DNA from: Chloroflexota bacterium
Lineage (GTDB): Bacteria > Chloroflexota > Dehalococcoidia > Lucifugimonadales > GCA-002723415
Assembly (NCBI GenBank): GCA_002721445.1
Contig: PBKN01000018.1
Span: 27,269 to 91,268 of the forward strand
Length of the DNA: 64,000 nucleotides
Direction: 5' to 3'
The position numbers and the translations under genes were made by a program. Under the pieces are notes generated by a model that was not told the DNA's origin, searched no databases, and saw only the letters and a program-made list of their open reading frames with translations. Of this stretch, positions 34,421 through 43,720 are shown piece by piece; positions within the stretch are counted from its first letter, which is position 1; each line of letters starts with the position of its first letter.

Positions 34421-35881
34421 ATGGCAAATCAAAAAATTATATCTAGAAATACTAAATTAGAAGATAATCAATATAAATGGGGATTTGAGCTTGACATTGA
34501 TTCAGAAACAGCTCCAAAAGGAATAAATCCCGAAATAATTAAATTTATTTCTAAAAAAAAGAAAGAACCAGAATGGATGTATGAATGGCGAATGAAAGCA
34601 TACAACCATTGGATCAAAAAAGGTGATAGTGAACCCACTTGGGCTAATATAAAATATCCTAAGATTAATTATCAAGATATAATATATTATGCTGCTCCCA
34701 AATCTAATGACTCTGCTCCGCAAAGCCTTGATGATGTTGACCCAGAATTAATAACAGCATTTAATAAGCTAGGTATCCCCTTAGAAGAACAAAAAAAATT
34801 AACTGGCGTGGCAGTTGATGCTGTATTAGACAGTGTATCTGTTGCAACAACATATAAAGATATGCTAAAGAAGGCTGGAGTAATTTTTTGTTCTATGAGT
34901 GAAGCCATTCAAAATCATCCAGAATTAGTTAAAAAATACCTTGGATCTGTAGTACCTTATAGTGATAATTTTTTCGCCACACTAAATTCTGCAGCTTTCA
35001 CAGATGGTTCGTTCGTATATGTACCGCCAAAAGTCAGGTGCCCTATTGAATTAATGACTTATTTTAGAATTAATCAAGAAGATTCAGGACAATTTGAAAG
35101 AACTCTAATTATAGCTGATGAAGGTAGTTATGTAAGTTACTTGGAAGGCTGTACTGCTCCAATGAGAAAAACTAGCCAACTTCATGCAGCAGTTGTTGAA
35201 TTAGTAGCATTAAAAGATGCAGAAATAAAATATTCTACATTGCAAAACTGGTACCCTGGAAATAAAGATGGCGAAGGTGGAGTATATAATTTTGTAACTA
35301 AAAGAGGTATATGCAAAGGTCAAAATTCAAAGATTTCGTGGACACAAGTAGAAACCGGATCAGCTATTACATGGAAATACCCTAGCGTAATACTACAAGG
35401 AGATAATTCTATAGGTGAATTTTATTCAGTTGCACTAGTAAATAATTTCCAACAAGCAGATACTGGGACAAAAATGATTCATGTAGGAAAAAATACTAAA
35501 AGCACAATAATAGCTAAAGGAATATCAGCTGGCAAAGCTCAAAATACTTACCGCGGGCAAGTTAAAGTATTACCAACTGCAAAAAATGCAAAAAACTTTA
35601 CTCAATGTGATTCTCTCTTGATTGGAGATAAATGCGGTGCACACACAATACCCTATATAGAAGTAAATAACCCAACTGCCCAAATGGGACATGAAGCCAC
35701 AACTTCAAAAGTAAACGATGACCAATTGTTTTACTTACAACAAAGGGGAATATCTTTAGAAGAAGCAAACTATATGATAATAAATGGATTTTGCAGAGGT
35801 ATTTTTAAAGAATTACCTTTTGAATTTGCTATGGAAGCATCACAGTTATTAAAGGTAAGCTTGGAGGGAACAGTAGGTTAA
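34421..35881 (+). CDS. sufB: Fe-S cluster assembly protein SufB
   Basis: The scaffold component of the SufBCD complex for iron-sulfur cluster assembly, 486 residues. Highly conserved segments are [52 protein letters not shown] and [25 protein letters not shown] at 34415 is in frame, but the ribosome binding site AAAGG at 34411-34415 fits the ATG at 34421. It is the first gene of the suf operon and is coupled to sufC by a one-base overlap. Confidence 0.96.
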   Translation: MANQKIISRNTKLEDNQYKWGFELDIDSETAPKGINPEIIKFISKKKKEPEWMYEWRMKAYNHWIKKGDSEPTWANIKYPKINYQDIIYYAAPKSNDSAPQSLDDVDPELITAFNKLGIPLEEQKKLTGVAVDAVLDSVSVATTYKDMLKKAGVIFCSMSEAIQNHPELVKKYLGSVVPYSDNFFATLNSAAFTDGSFVYVPPKVRCPIELMTYFRINQEDSGQFERTLIIADEGSYVSYLEGCTAPMRKTSQLHAAVVELVALKDAEIKYSTLQNWYPGNKDGEGGVYNFVTKRGICKGQNSKISWTQVETGSAITWKYPSVILQGDNSIGEFYSVALVNNFQQADTGTKMIHVGKNTKSTIIAKGISAGKAQNTYRGQVKVLPTAKNAKNFTQCDSLLIGDKCGAHTIPYIEVNNPTAQMGHEATTSKVNDDQLFYLQQRGISLEEANYMIINGFCRGIFKELPFEFAMEASQLLKVSLEGTVG

Positions 35882-36660
35882 TGATAAAAGAAAAATCATT
35901 ATTAGAAATAAAAAATCTTCATGTATCTGTAGATGATGATATAAAAATATTAAATGGAATAAATTTAACTATAAAACTTGGAGAAATTCATGTGATTATG
36001 GGCCCTAACGGATCTGGTAAAAGTACACTTGCAAATGTTTTGTCAGGTAGGCCTGGATATAATATTGATAAGGGGGAAATAATATTTAAAGGAGAAGATA
36101 TTACTTCTCAAGATCCTGAAATAAGAGCACGTAATGGGATGTTTTTAGCATTTCAATACCCTATGGAATTACCTGGAGTAAGAACATGGCAATTCTTAAA
36201 ATCTTCTGTTGATGCTATAAGACTACATAATGAGTTACCTGAACTGAAAATCAAAGAATTTGATAAATTACTAGAAGAAAAAAAAGAAATTGTTGAAATG
36301 AACTCAGAACTTTTAAAAAGATCAGTAAATGAAGGTTTTTCAGGTGGAGAAAAGAAAAGAAATGAAATACTTCAGTTATCTCTTTTAAACCCTACTTTTG
36401 CGATGCTTGATGAAACAGACTCTGGCTTAGATATAGATGCTTTACAAATCGTAGCTAAAGGAGTTAAAAATTATCACAATAACAATAATTCAGTTATGCT
36501 AGTTACCCATTACCAAAGAATATTAAACCATCTTAGCCCTGATTATATTCATGTTTTAATGGACGGTAAAATAGTTAAATCTGGAGACAAGTCTCTCTCA
36601 TTGGAACTTGAATCAAAAGGCTATGAATGGATTAGAGAATCTATTTTAAAACAATCTTAA
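35881..36660 (+). CDS. sufC: Fe-S assembly ATPase SufC
   Basis: The ABC-type ATPase of SufBCD, 259 residues, soluble. Walker A is GPNGSGKSTL, the signature is FSGGEKKRNEIL, Walker B is FAMLDETDSGLDIDAL, and the His switch is LVTHYQR. FLAFQYPMELPGV after Walker A is characteristic of SufC. It starts one base inside the sufB stop codon. Confidence 0.96.
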   Translation: MIKEKSLLEIKNLHVSVDDDIKILNGINLTIKLGEIHVIMGPNGSGKSTLANVLSGRPGYNIDKGEIIFKGEDITSQDPEIRARNGMFLAFQYPMELPGVRTWQFLKSSVDAIRLHNELPELKIKEFDKLLEEKKEIVEMNSELLKRSVNEGFSGGEKKRNEILQLSLLNPTFAMLDETDSGLDIDALQIVAKGVKNYHNNNNSVMLVTHYQRILNHLSPDYIHVLMDGKIVKSGDKSLSLELESKGYEWIRESILKQS

Positions 36661-36674
36661 AGAACTAACTAATC

Positions 36675-38009
36675 ATGACTACATCTGTACCTGAACAATA
36701 TATAAAAGACTATAAAAATTTAAATAGTCAAATAAATCAATCAGAACCCAATTGGCTTAATGATCTGAGAAAAAAAGCTTTTCAAAATTTATCTAAAAAT
36801 GGTTTCCCTACGAAACGCAAAGGAAATGAAAAATGGAAATATACAAATATTTCTAAATTAGCTAAAACTTCTTTTTCTTTTGAAAAAGAAAATATTTTAC
36901 AAAAAAGTAATTACAAGAATCTCATTATATCTGATGATTCTTGGATTAACTTAACATTCATCAATGGAGCTCTTCAAACTGATATATCAAAAATAAAAAA
37001 CTTTGAAAAAGGTATTACAGTAACAAAATTTTCTGATGCATTTGGTAACCCAAAAATAAATCAACTAATAAAAGATAATTTATCTAAATTTTCACAAATT
37101 GATGAAGATGGATTTACTTCACTAAATACAGCATTTATAAATGATGGTATTTTAATAAATGTAGATGAAAATGCTAAAATACTTAACCCAATAAACTTAT
37201 CCTTTATATCTCATTCAACTGTAACACCTAATGTTTCTTACCCTAGAATATTAATAATTGCTAATAAAAATAGTTCTTTGAATATTATAGAAAACTATAT
37301 AGGAGATTCATCAATCCAAAGTTTTACAAACTCGGTATCAGAAATAATGCTAGAAGATTCATCCAAAATATCCCATTACAGACTTTTAAATGAAGGCCAA
37401 AATACTTTTCATATTGAATCTTCACGAGTAAATCTAAAAAGTAATTCCACTTTTGAATCTACTTCATTCTCTAAAAGTTCAAAAATTAGTAGATATGATC
37501 TTAAAGTAAATATAGAAGGTGAAAATTCTTATTGCAATCTTAATGGTCTATACCTAACTTCAGGAACTCAGCATATAGATAATTACATAAATATTGATCA
37601 TATAAAACCGAAAGGAACAAGTAGGCTTAATTACAAAGGAATATTAACTGAAAAATCTAGAGCAGTCTTTGGAGGTACAGTATGGGTAAGAGAAGGAGCA
37701 ATGAAGACTGATTCTATTCAATCTGACAAAAACCTATTATTATCTGATGAAGCAGAAGTTGATAGCAAACCAGCATTATTTATATATGCTGATGATGTAC
37801 AATGCGCCCATGGAGCTACTGCAGGTAATATTGATGCTGAAACAATATTCTATATGCGAAGCAGAGGAATTGATTTAGAAACAGCTAGTAAGTTATTAAT
37901 CAATGGTTTTGCAAATGAAATTATTGATTGCGTAAATATTCCGGGGCTTAAAAAGGAATTAGAAAAGTTATTCCTAGAATCTCTGCCAAAATACAAATTA
38001 GAGTTTTGA
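36675..38009 (+). CDS. sufD: Fe-S cluster assembly protein SufD
   Basis: The partner of SufB in the SufBCD scaffold, 444 residues. RKGNEKWKYTNISKLAK is the typical N-terminal motif, and the C-terminal half has DDVQCAHGATAGNID, MRSRGIDLETASKLLINGFANEII. The middle region is diverged from E. coli SufD, as is usual. It lies 14 bases downstream of sufC. Confidence 0.94.
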   Translation: MTTSVPEQYIKDYKNLNSQINQSEPNWLNDLRKKAFQNLSKNGFPTKRKGNEKWKYTNISKLAKTSFSFEKENILQKSNYKNLIISDDSWINLTFINGALQTDISKIKNFEKGITVTKFSDAFGNPKINQLIKDNLSKFSQIDEDGFTSLNTAFINDGILINVDENAKILNPINLSFISHSTVTPNVSYPRILIIANKNSSLNIIENYIGDSSIQSFTNSVSEIMLEDSSKISHYRLLNEGQNTFHIESSRVNLKSNSTFESTSFSKSSKISRYDLKVNIEGENSYCNLNGLYLTSGTQHIDNYINIDHIKPKGTSRLNYKGILTEKSRAVFGGTVWVREGAMKTDSIQSDKNLLLSDEAEVDSKPALFIYADDVQCAHGATAGNIDAETIFYMRSRGIDLETASKLLINGFANEIIDCVNIPGLKKELEKLFLESLPKYKLEF

Positions 38010-38010
38010 C

Positions 38011-38463
38011 ATGTATGATATAGAAGAACTTTATCAAGAAATCATCATAGACCATAGTCGAAACCCGCGTAACTTTGGAAAATTAGATACAGCAAATAAA
38101 ACTGCAGAAGGATATAATCCTTTATGTGGAGACCAAATAACCTTATATATTGAATTAAAAGATAAATTAATTAACAAAATTAAATTTTCTGGATCAGGTT
38201 GTGCTATATCTAAAGCATCTGCTTCATTAATGACAGAAGCAATTAATCAAAAAACTGAATCTGAAGCAATTATTATTTTTAACAACTTCAGGCAAATGAT
38301 TACTAAAACAACTGATGAAGACTATGATTCAGATATTTTAGGTGATTTAGAAATATTAAAAGGGGTATCTGCGTTTCCTGCAAGAATTAAGTGTGCCACT
38401 TTAGCTTGGCACGCATTAAAATCTATCTTAGACAACAATAATCAAGAAATTAGTACTGAATAA
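38011..38463 (+). CDS. sufU: SufU-type Fe-S assembly/sulfur-transfer protein (first copy)
   Basis: A 150-residue NifU-N/IscU-like protein that accepts persulfide sulfur from SufS. The ligand residues are in YNPLCGDQITL (Cys, Asp), SGSGCAISKASASLM (Cys) and ARIKCATLAWHAL (Cys), so the zinc/sulfur-accepting set of SufU is complete. The start is two bases after the sufD stop. A second copy with the same residues closes the operon at 40502-40939, which is unusual. Confidence 0.92.
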   Translation: MYDIEELYQEIIIDHSRNPRNFGKLDTANKTAEGYNPLCGDQITLYIELKDKLINKIKFSGSGCAISKASASLMTEAINQKTESEAIIIFNNFRQMITKTTDEDYDSDILGDLEILKGVSAFPARIKCATLAWHALKSILDNNNQEISTE

Positions 38464-38482
38464 AAATAATTAAGGCTATACA

Positions 38483-38950
38483 ATGCATATACCAATTAAA
38501 GTAGACTACGCAGTGAGAGCTCTAGTAGATATTTGCATATATTCAAATAAAATACCTGCTAGAACAAGTGATATTGCAAAAAGAACCTATATACCAAAAC
38601 CCTACTTGTCTCAAGTATTACTTACTTTGAAAAAAAATGGTTTGATTAAAAGCTACCGTGGTCCAAAAGGGGGGCATATCCTTGCAAAAAATCCTTCTGA
38701 AATTACATTAGAAATAATTATGAATTCAATTCATAAAAAAGAATATTTTGTTAATTGCTTAAATATTAACGAAGTAAACTGCTGTAACTACCTTTCTGTA
38801 TGTGCCCAGCGTAAAATCTGGAGCGAAATAGAAAATACAATGAATTCAATATTAAACCAAACAACTATTTATGATTTAGTACAACAAACTTTCAAATTAA
38901 TTCCTAAATCTAATGAAAAAAAATTTCTCGCACCTATATTAACGGAGTAG
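38483..38950 (+). CDS. Rrf2-family transcriptional regulator
   Basis: A 155-residue winged helix-turn-helix regulator of the Rrf2/IscR/SufR-like family. The N-terminal part is typical (VDYAVRALVDI, IPKPYLSQVLLTLKKNGLIKSYRGPKGG). The C-terminal half carries cysteines CLNINEVNCCNYLSVC, suitable for a [2Fe-2S] or [4Fe-4S] sensor. Its location inside the suf operon suggests feedback control by iron-sulfur status. A candidate operator lies at 34373-34389. Confidence 0.88.
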   Translation: MHIPIKVDYAVRALVDICIYSNKIPARTSDIAKRTYIPKPYLSQVLLTLKKNGLIKSYRGPKGGHILAKNPSEITLEIIMNSIHKKEYFVNCLNINEVNCCNYLSVCAQRKIWSEIENTMNSILNQTTIYDLVQQTFKLIPKSNEKKFLAPILTE

Positions 38951-38952
38951 TA

Positions 38953-39258
38953 ATGAATTTAATTAAAGTATGTGATTTGTCTGAAATACCAAATGGTAAT
39001 ACAAAAAAATTTGAAATAAATGATGAAGAGATAACTATTTGCAATATAAATAACCAAATTTTTGCTATAAATGATAATTGCTCACATGATGAAGCATCGC
39101 TACAAGAAGGGTTTATAGATGGATATGAAATAGAATGCCCTATGCATGGTGCAAAATTTGATATTCGTACAGGTGAAGTTACTTGCCTTCCGGCCGTAAG
39201 TCCAATAAAAACATACAATATTAAGATAAACAATGGCGCAATAGAATTAGAAATTTAA
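38953..39258 (+). CDS. Rieske-type [2Fe-2S] ferredoxin
   Basis: A 101-residue Rieske-fold protein of the NirD/HcaC ferredoxin type. The cluster motifs are NCSHDEASL (C-x-H) and ECPMHGAKFDIRTG (C-x-x-H). It has no membrane anchor. It lies three bases after the regulator and 21 bases before sufS. Similar proteins occur in suf operons of several bacteria and may deliver electrons during assembly; a role in dioxygenase electron transfer is less likely here. Confidence 0.88.
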   Translation: MNLIKVCDLSEIPNGNTKKFEINDEEITICNINNQIFAINDNCSHDEASLQEGFIDGYEIECPMHGAKFDIRTGEVTCLPAVSPIKTYNIKINNGAIELEI

Positions 39259-39279
39259 ATACTTTAACCTGGAGATAGA

Positions 39280-40512
39280 ATGTTAGACATTAAAAAAATA
39301 CGTAATGACTTCCCAATATTATCAAGAGAGGTCAATAACAAGCCTCTAATATATTTTGATAATGCGGCTACATCTCAGAAGCCAATATCTGTAATCAATT
39401 CATTGACTGAATTTTATTCAAAATACAATTCCAATGTTCATAGAGGCGTACATACGTTAAGTATGGAATCAACAGATTTATTCGAAGAAGCTAGAAATAG
39501 AGTTGCTAAGTTTATTAATTCAAAAAATTCTGAATCTATAATATGGACAAGAAATTCTACTGAAGGAATAAATTTAGTTTCTAATAGTTGGGGGAGAAAA
39601 AATATTCAACCAGGAGATGAAATATTAGTTACAGCTATGGAGCACCATAGCAACCTAGTCCCTTGGCAAATACTTGCAGATATTAATAAAGCAAAACTAG
39701 TAATACTTCCGATTAATAATGATGGAACTTTGAATTTAGATGAAATTGATACTTTTATTAATTCTAAAACAAAAATTGTATCTGCAGTACACATGTCAAA
39801 TTCTTTAGGAACAATTAATCCAATTCAAGAATTATGTAGTAAAGCTCACAAAGTAGGTGCAAAATTCATGTTAGATGGGGCCCAAAGTGTCCCTCATATA
39901 CCAACTGATGTAGCAGATATAGATTGTGATTTTTTAGTTTTTTCGGGTCACAAGATGCTTGGCCCAACAGGTATTGGAGTGTTATACGTAAAACCTGAAA
40001 TATTAGAAGAAATGGACCCTTTTTTAACTGGAGGTGAAATGGTACTTGAAGTGTCTTACGAAAAAGCTAAATGGAATGAACTACCAATGAAATTTGAAGC
40101 AGGAACTCCTAATATAGCAGATGCGATTGCTTTAGGGGAAGCAATAGTTTACTTAGAAAATATAGGTATGCAAAATATAAGAAACCATGAAATTGAATTA
40201 ACGGAATATGCTTTATCTAAGTTCAAGTCACTAGATAAGCTAACATTGTTTGGTCCATTAGATCCATTAATTCGTGGAGGGATATTATCTTTCCATTCAG
40301 AAGATATACACCCGCATGATATAGGTACATTTTTAGACCATGAAGGAATAGCTATAAGAACTGGGCACCATTGTACAATGCCATTAATACGTAGCCTTAA
40401 CATTCCAGCTACTAGTAGAGCAAGTTTCTACATTTATAACACAAAAGATGAAATTGATTATTTTATAAACACATTAGGTAATGCAATTAGGTATTTCACT
40501 GATGTCAAATAG
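39280..40512 (+). CDS. sufS: Cysteine desulfurase SufS
   Basis: A PLP-dependent desulfurase of 410 residues. It opens with IYFDNAATSQKP, has the TEGINLV and MEHHSNLVPWQ segments, the PLP lysine in VFSGHKMLGPTG, and the active-site Cys in RTGHHCTMPL. The RTGHHC context marks it as SufS, group II, rather than IscS. The ribosome binding site CTGGAG precedes the ATG. The coding region overlaps the second sufU by 11 bases. Confidence 0.95.
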   Translation: MLDIKKIRNDFPILSREVNNKPLIYFDNAATSQKPISVINSLTEFYSKYNSNVHRGVHTLSMESTDLFEEARNRVAKFINSKNSESIIWTRNSTEGINLVSNSWGRKNIQPGDEILVTAMEHHSNLVPWQILADINKAKLVILPINNDGTLNLDEIDTFINSKTKIVSAVHMSNSLGTINPIQELCSKAHKVGAKFMLDGAQSVPHIPTDVADIDCDFLVFSGHKMLGPTGIGVLYVKPEILEEMDPFLTGGEMVLEVSYEKAKWNELPMKFEAGTPNIADAIALGEAIVYLENIGMQNIRNHEIELTEYALSKFKSLDKLTLFGPLDPLIRGGILSFHSEDIHPHDIGTFLDHEGIAIRTGHHCTMPLIRSLNIPATSRASFYIYNTKDEIDYFINTLGNAIRYFTDVK

Positions 40513-40939
40513 CATAGATCAAATTTATGATGAAATTATATTAGATCATTGCAAAAACCCTCGTAACAACCGAAAAATTCATAAACCTAATATTATTTGC
40601 AAAGCTGTTAATTCATTCTGTGGAGATGAAGTAAATATAGAAATCAAGTTAAGCTCTAAAAAAATAATCACGTTAACTGGATCAAAAAGCTTAGGCTGTG
40701 CTATTAATCAAGCCTCAAGTTCTATGTTATCTGAAGTTCTTTATGGTAAATCTATAGAAGAAGTATTTAATTTATATAATATTTTCAATTGTATGATGAA
40801 AGAAAATACAGTGCCTAAAAAAGCTTCAGAACAACTTGGATATTTAAAAAACCTTAAAATAATCAAAAAAAACCCTATCAGAATAAAATGCTGCCTACTA
40901 CCCTGGACAGCTTTAATAAATGAGATTGAAAAAATTTAA
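40502..40939 (+). CDS. SufU-type Fe-S assembly protein (second copy)
   Basis: A 145-residue NifU-N domain protein, diverged from the SufU at 38011-38463 but retaining the ligand set: FCGDEVN (Cys, Asp), SLGCAINQASS (Cys) and RIKCCLLPWTAL (Cys, with an extra adjacent Cys). An in-frame ATG at 40481 would extend the N-terminus and the overlap with sufS; ATG 40502 gives the usual start and an 11-base overlap. It may be a second sulfur acceptor or a paralogue that has specialised. Confidence 0.85.
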   Translation: MSNSIDQIYDEIILDHCKNPRNNRKIHKPNIICKAVNSFCGDEVNIEIKLSSKKIITLTGSKSLGCAINQASSSMLSEVLYGKSIEEVFNLYNIFNCMMKENTVPKKASEQLGYLKNLKIIKKNPIRIKCCLLPWTALINEIEKI

Positions 40940-41002
40940 ATTATTTAAAATTTATATTAAAACTTTAATTTTTATTTAGAATAAAATTTCCAGTAATAAA
41001 TT

Positions 41003-41800
41003 ATGTTAATTGATTCTCACGTACATTTAGAAACTTTTTCGATAAAAGAAATAAATGAAATTATGCAGCGCGCCAAAACTGCTGGCATATCTGCGGTTAT
41101 ATCTGCAGGAGTAGATTTAGAAACCTCAAATAAATCAGTAAATTTATCAAAAAAATTTAACGATATATTCTCTGGAGTAGGTATTCACCCTATGAATATA
41201 TCAGAAGATCTTAATGAAGAAAGTTTTTTACATATCCATTCTTTAGCCTTAAACAATGAAAAAGTACTAGTCATGAGTGAAATAGGCTTAGATTTCACAG
41301 AAAATATATCTACAAGAAAAATTCAATATGATATATTTAGGCAGCAAATTAGAATTGCATTAGATTTAAAAATCCCTATAGTTTTTCACAGCAGAGAATC
41401 TCATCAAGATGTTTTAAGAATACTACTAGAAGAAAAAGCTTATGAAGTAGGAGGAGTAATGCACTATTTTCAAGGAGATGAAAATATTGCTGAGCAAGCT
41501 ATAGATTTAGGTTTCTATTTATCTTTTGCTAAACCACTACTAAGATATCCTTACTTGCAGAATATAATATCCAAAATAAATTTAGATAAAATTGTTGTAG
41601 AAACTGATACATATCCTCAAACATTTAAACCAAATAGAAACAAATGGACTGAACCAAAAGACTTAAAGTTAATTATCTCAAAAATATCTGAAATAAAAAA
41701 AATACCATTTAATGAAATTGAATTTAATATCCAGAATAATATGAAAAATTTATTAAAAAATAAATGGAATATAATTGAAAAATATTTAAAAATAAATTAA
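41003..41800 (+). CDS. TatD-family metal-dependent hydrolase
   Basis: A 265-residue amidohydrolase-fold protein of the TatD DNase family. Metal ligands appear in IDSHVHLE (HxH), SEIGLDF (Glu), VFHSRESHQD (His), MHYFQGD (His) and VVETDTYP (Asp). The length is typical. It is separated from sufU by 63 bases and overlaps the convergent membrane protein gene by four bases. The substrate (DNA, or another phosphodiester) is not certain. Confidence 0.9.
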   Translation: MLIDSHVHLETFSIKEINEIMQRAKTAGISAVISAGVDLETSNKSVNLSKKFNDIFSGVGIHPMNISEDLNEESFLHIHSLALNNEKVLVMSEIGLDFTENISTRKIQYDIFRQQIRIALDLKIPIVFHSRESHQDVLRILLEEKAYEVGGVMHYFQGDENIAEQAIDLGFYLSFAKPLLRYPYLQNIISKINLDKIVVETDTYPQTFKPNRNKWTEPKDLKLIISKISEIKKIPFNEIEFNIQNNMKNLLKNKWNIIEKYLKIN

Positions 41801-42291
41801 TAAAATTTACCAAAAATTATTTGACTTGATACCCATCCAAAAAATACTAATAAAAATGACTTACGTAAACTTATATTAGCAAAATTTTTAAATATACAAA
41901 CTGCAATAACTAATATCCAAATTCGAGAAATCAACCATATAATATTAGAATTAACAATTTTAAACGATATTAAAACCATTAATATACCCGGAAGATAACT
42001 AAACGCTAACAGCCTAAGAATAGACCTGTAATTCATATATATCTGTAAAAATCTGTTACTTATATACCATATTGAAACTGCCCAAAAACCCCAACCTAAA
42101 ATAGTTAATGAAATAATCATAAAAAATACATCCGTTTGATTTACATCATTAATATATAAGCCAATACACCAAGCTATAGAAGATAATAAAATAATAAAAA
42201 TAGGTTTGAATAAACTATAATCTAACTCATTGCCATTTAAATTCAGTTGTATATAGTCACCACAAACGATTTTTATAAACTTTTTTTTCAT
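41797..42291 (-). CDS. Polytopic membrane protein, unassigned (Yip1-like topology)
   Basis: A 164-residue protein with about five hydrophobic helices (near residues 27-47, 55-77, 90-107, 114-135 and 143-160). The N-terminus is a short charged segment with a possible amphipathic strand (YIQLNLNGNELDY). The layout resembles small Yip1-domain proteins, but no motif clinches this. It is convergent with the TatD gene and divergent from the S26 peptidase gene. Function unknown. Confidence 0.6.
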   Translation of the reverse strand: MKKKFIKIVCGDYIQLNLNGNELDYSLFKPIFIILLSSIAWCIGLYINDVNQTDVFFMIISLTILGWGFWAVSIWYISNRFLQIYMNYRSILRLLAFSYLPGILMVLISFKIVNSNIIWLISRIWILVIAVCIFKNFANISLRKSFLLVFFGWVSSQIIFGKFY

Positions 42292-42333
42292 TTTTCTCCG
42301 AATATTATTAATATATAAAAGTATAATATTAAT

Positions 42334-42732
42334 ATGAATATATATAGTGTTAAAGGTAACAGCATGTCTCCAACATTAAAAGAAGGAGATTTATTAGTTA
42401 TTAAGAAACCTAAATCTCAAAAAAATTTCTTTAGACGTAATGATATTATTGTTTTAAAAAATCCCAAGGACCCTACTAATTACTTTATTAAAAGAGTAAT
42501 AGGATTACCAAAAGAAAAAAATAAATCCTTTTTATCTTTAAAAACCATTGAAACACTGCCCAATAATATAAATACTTATAACGAATTATCTGAAAATGAA
42601 TATTTTGTTATAGGCGACAATTATTTTCACAGTACAGATAGTAGACATTTCGGACCAATTAAAAAATCAATGATAATAGGAAAAGTATTTTTACGAATTT
42701 GGCCTCTATATAGATTAAGATATTGGTTTTAA
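42334..42732 (+). CDS. S26-family signal peptidase, likely NiSOD maturation type
   Basis: A 132-residue peptidase of the S26 family. The catalytic Ser is Ser10 of KGNSMSPTL and the general-base Lys is Lys53 of NYFIKRVIGLP. The GDNYFHSTDSRHFGPI box is typical of S26A enzymes. It lacks an N-terminal membrane anchor and is shorter than type I signal peptidases, which is the build of the nickel-SOD maturation protease (SodX). A NiSOD gene is at 53977-54462. Alternatively it could be a general leader peptidase with weak membrane binding. The SodX call is inference. Confidence 0.78.
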   Translation: MNIYSVKGNSMSPTLKEGDLLVIKKPKSQKNFFRRNDIIVLKNPKDPTNYFIKRVIGLPKEKNKSFLSLKTIETLPNNINTYNELSENEYFVIGDNYFHSTDSRHFGPIKKSMIIGKVFLRIWPLYRLRYWF

Positions 42733-43712
42733 TCCAAATCATTATTTAACCAGCTAGCGATATCTTTTGCATGATATGAAATTATCATATCTGCACCAGC
42801 TCTTTTAATAGACGTGATTATCTCAAGTACCGTTCTCTTTTCATCAATCCATCCATTCTGAGAAGCAGATTTTACCATTGCATATTCACCACTAGTATTA
42901 AAAGCAGCTAAAGGATGATTAAATTTTTGATTAGCCAGATTTATAATATCTAAATACGACATAGCAGGTTTAACCATTATTATATCTGACCCTTCTTTAA
43001 TATCTTGATCAATTTCTCTCATAGCTTCTTTAATATTTCTAGGGTTAATCTGATATGAGTCCCGATCTCCAAATTGAGGAGATGAATCTACGGCAACTCT
43101 AAAAGGACCATAAAAAGCAGAAGAATATTTTGCAGAATATGACATGATTGGAGTATCCTTAAAACCTTCTTTATCTAAAGAATCACGTATAGACGATACT
43201 TGCATATCCATCATAGCAGAAGGAGCAATTATATCTGCCCCTGCATCTGCTTGTGAAACAGCAATCTTACCCAATATATCTAAAGTTGAATCATTATCAA
43301 TAAGATTATTATTAATCAAACCACAATGAGCATGAGTTGTATATTGACATAAGCATACATCAGTAATAATAACTATATCAGGTATAGCTTGCTTAATTAC
43401 TCTAATGGATTCTTGTATTATTCCTCCTGAATCATATGCCTCGATACCTTGTTCAGATTTTTTTTCAGGAATACCAAATAATATTACAGATTTTATTTTC
43501 AATCTAGCTATTTCGTCTATTTCAGAGATTAAATTATCTAAAGAAATATGATATATACCAGGCATAGTATTTATCTCACGCCTTAAGCCTCTTCCATGAG
43601 TAACAAATAAAGGATAAATCAAATCATCTAAAGTGAAATTTGTTTCAGACAACATCAAGCGCAAGAACTTTTTTGCTCTTAATCGTCTCATTCTAATTAT
43701 GTTATTTTTCAT
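42729..43712 (-). CDS. hemB: Delta-aminolevulinic acid dehydratase (porphobilinogen synthase)
   Basis: Condenses two 5-aminolevulinates to porphobilinogen, 327 residues. It has the zinc-type cysteine motif DVCLCQYTTHAHCG, and the Schiff-base lysines are in MSYSAKYSS and IIMVKPAMSYLD. The length is normal. It is last in a four-gene heme/siroheme cluster with cobA-hemD nine bases upstream, and overlaps the S26 gene end by four bases. The call is firm. Confidence 0.96.
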   Translation of the reverse strand: MKNNIIRMRRLRAKKFLRLMLSETNFTLDDLIYPLFVTHGRGLRREINTMPGIYHISLDNLISEIDEIARLKIKSVILFGIPEKKSEQGIEAYDSGGIIQESIRVIKQAIPDIVIITDVCLCQYTTHAHCGLINNNLIDNDSTLDILGKIAVSQADAGADIIAPSAMMDMQVSSIRDSLDKEGFKDTPIMSYSAKYSSAFYGPFRVAVDSSPQFGDRDSYQINPRNIKEAMREIDQDIKEGSDIIMVKPAMSYLDIINLANQKFNHPLAAFNTSGEYAMVKSASQNGWIDEKRTVLEIITSIKRAGADMIISYHAKDIASWLNNDLD

Positions 43713-43720
43713 AATATAAC

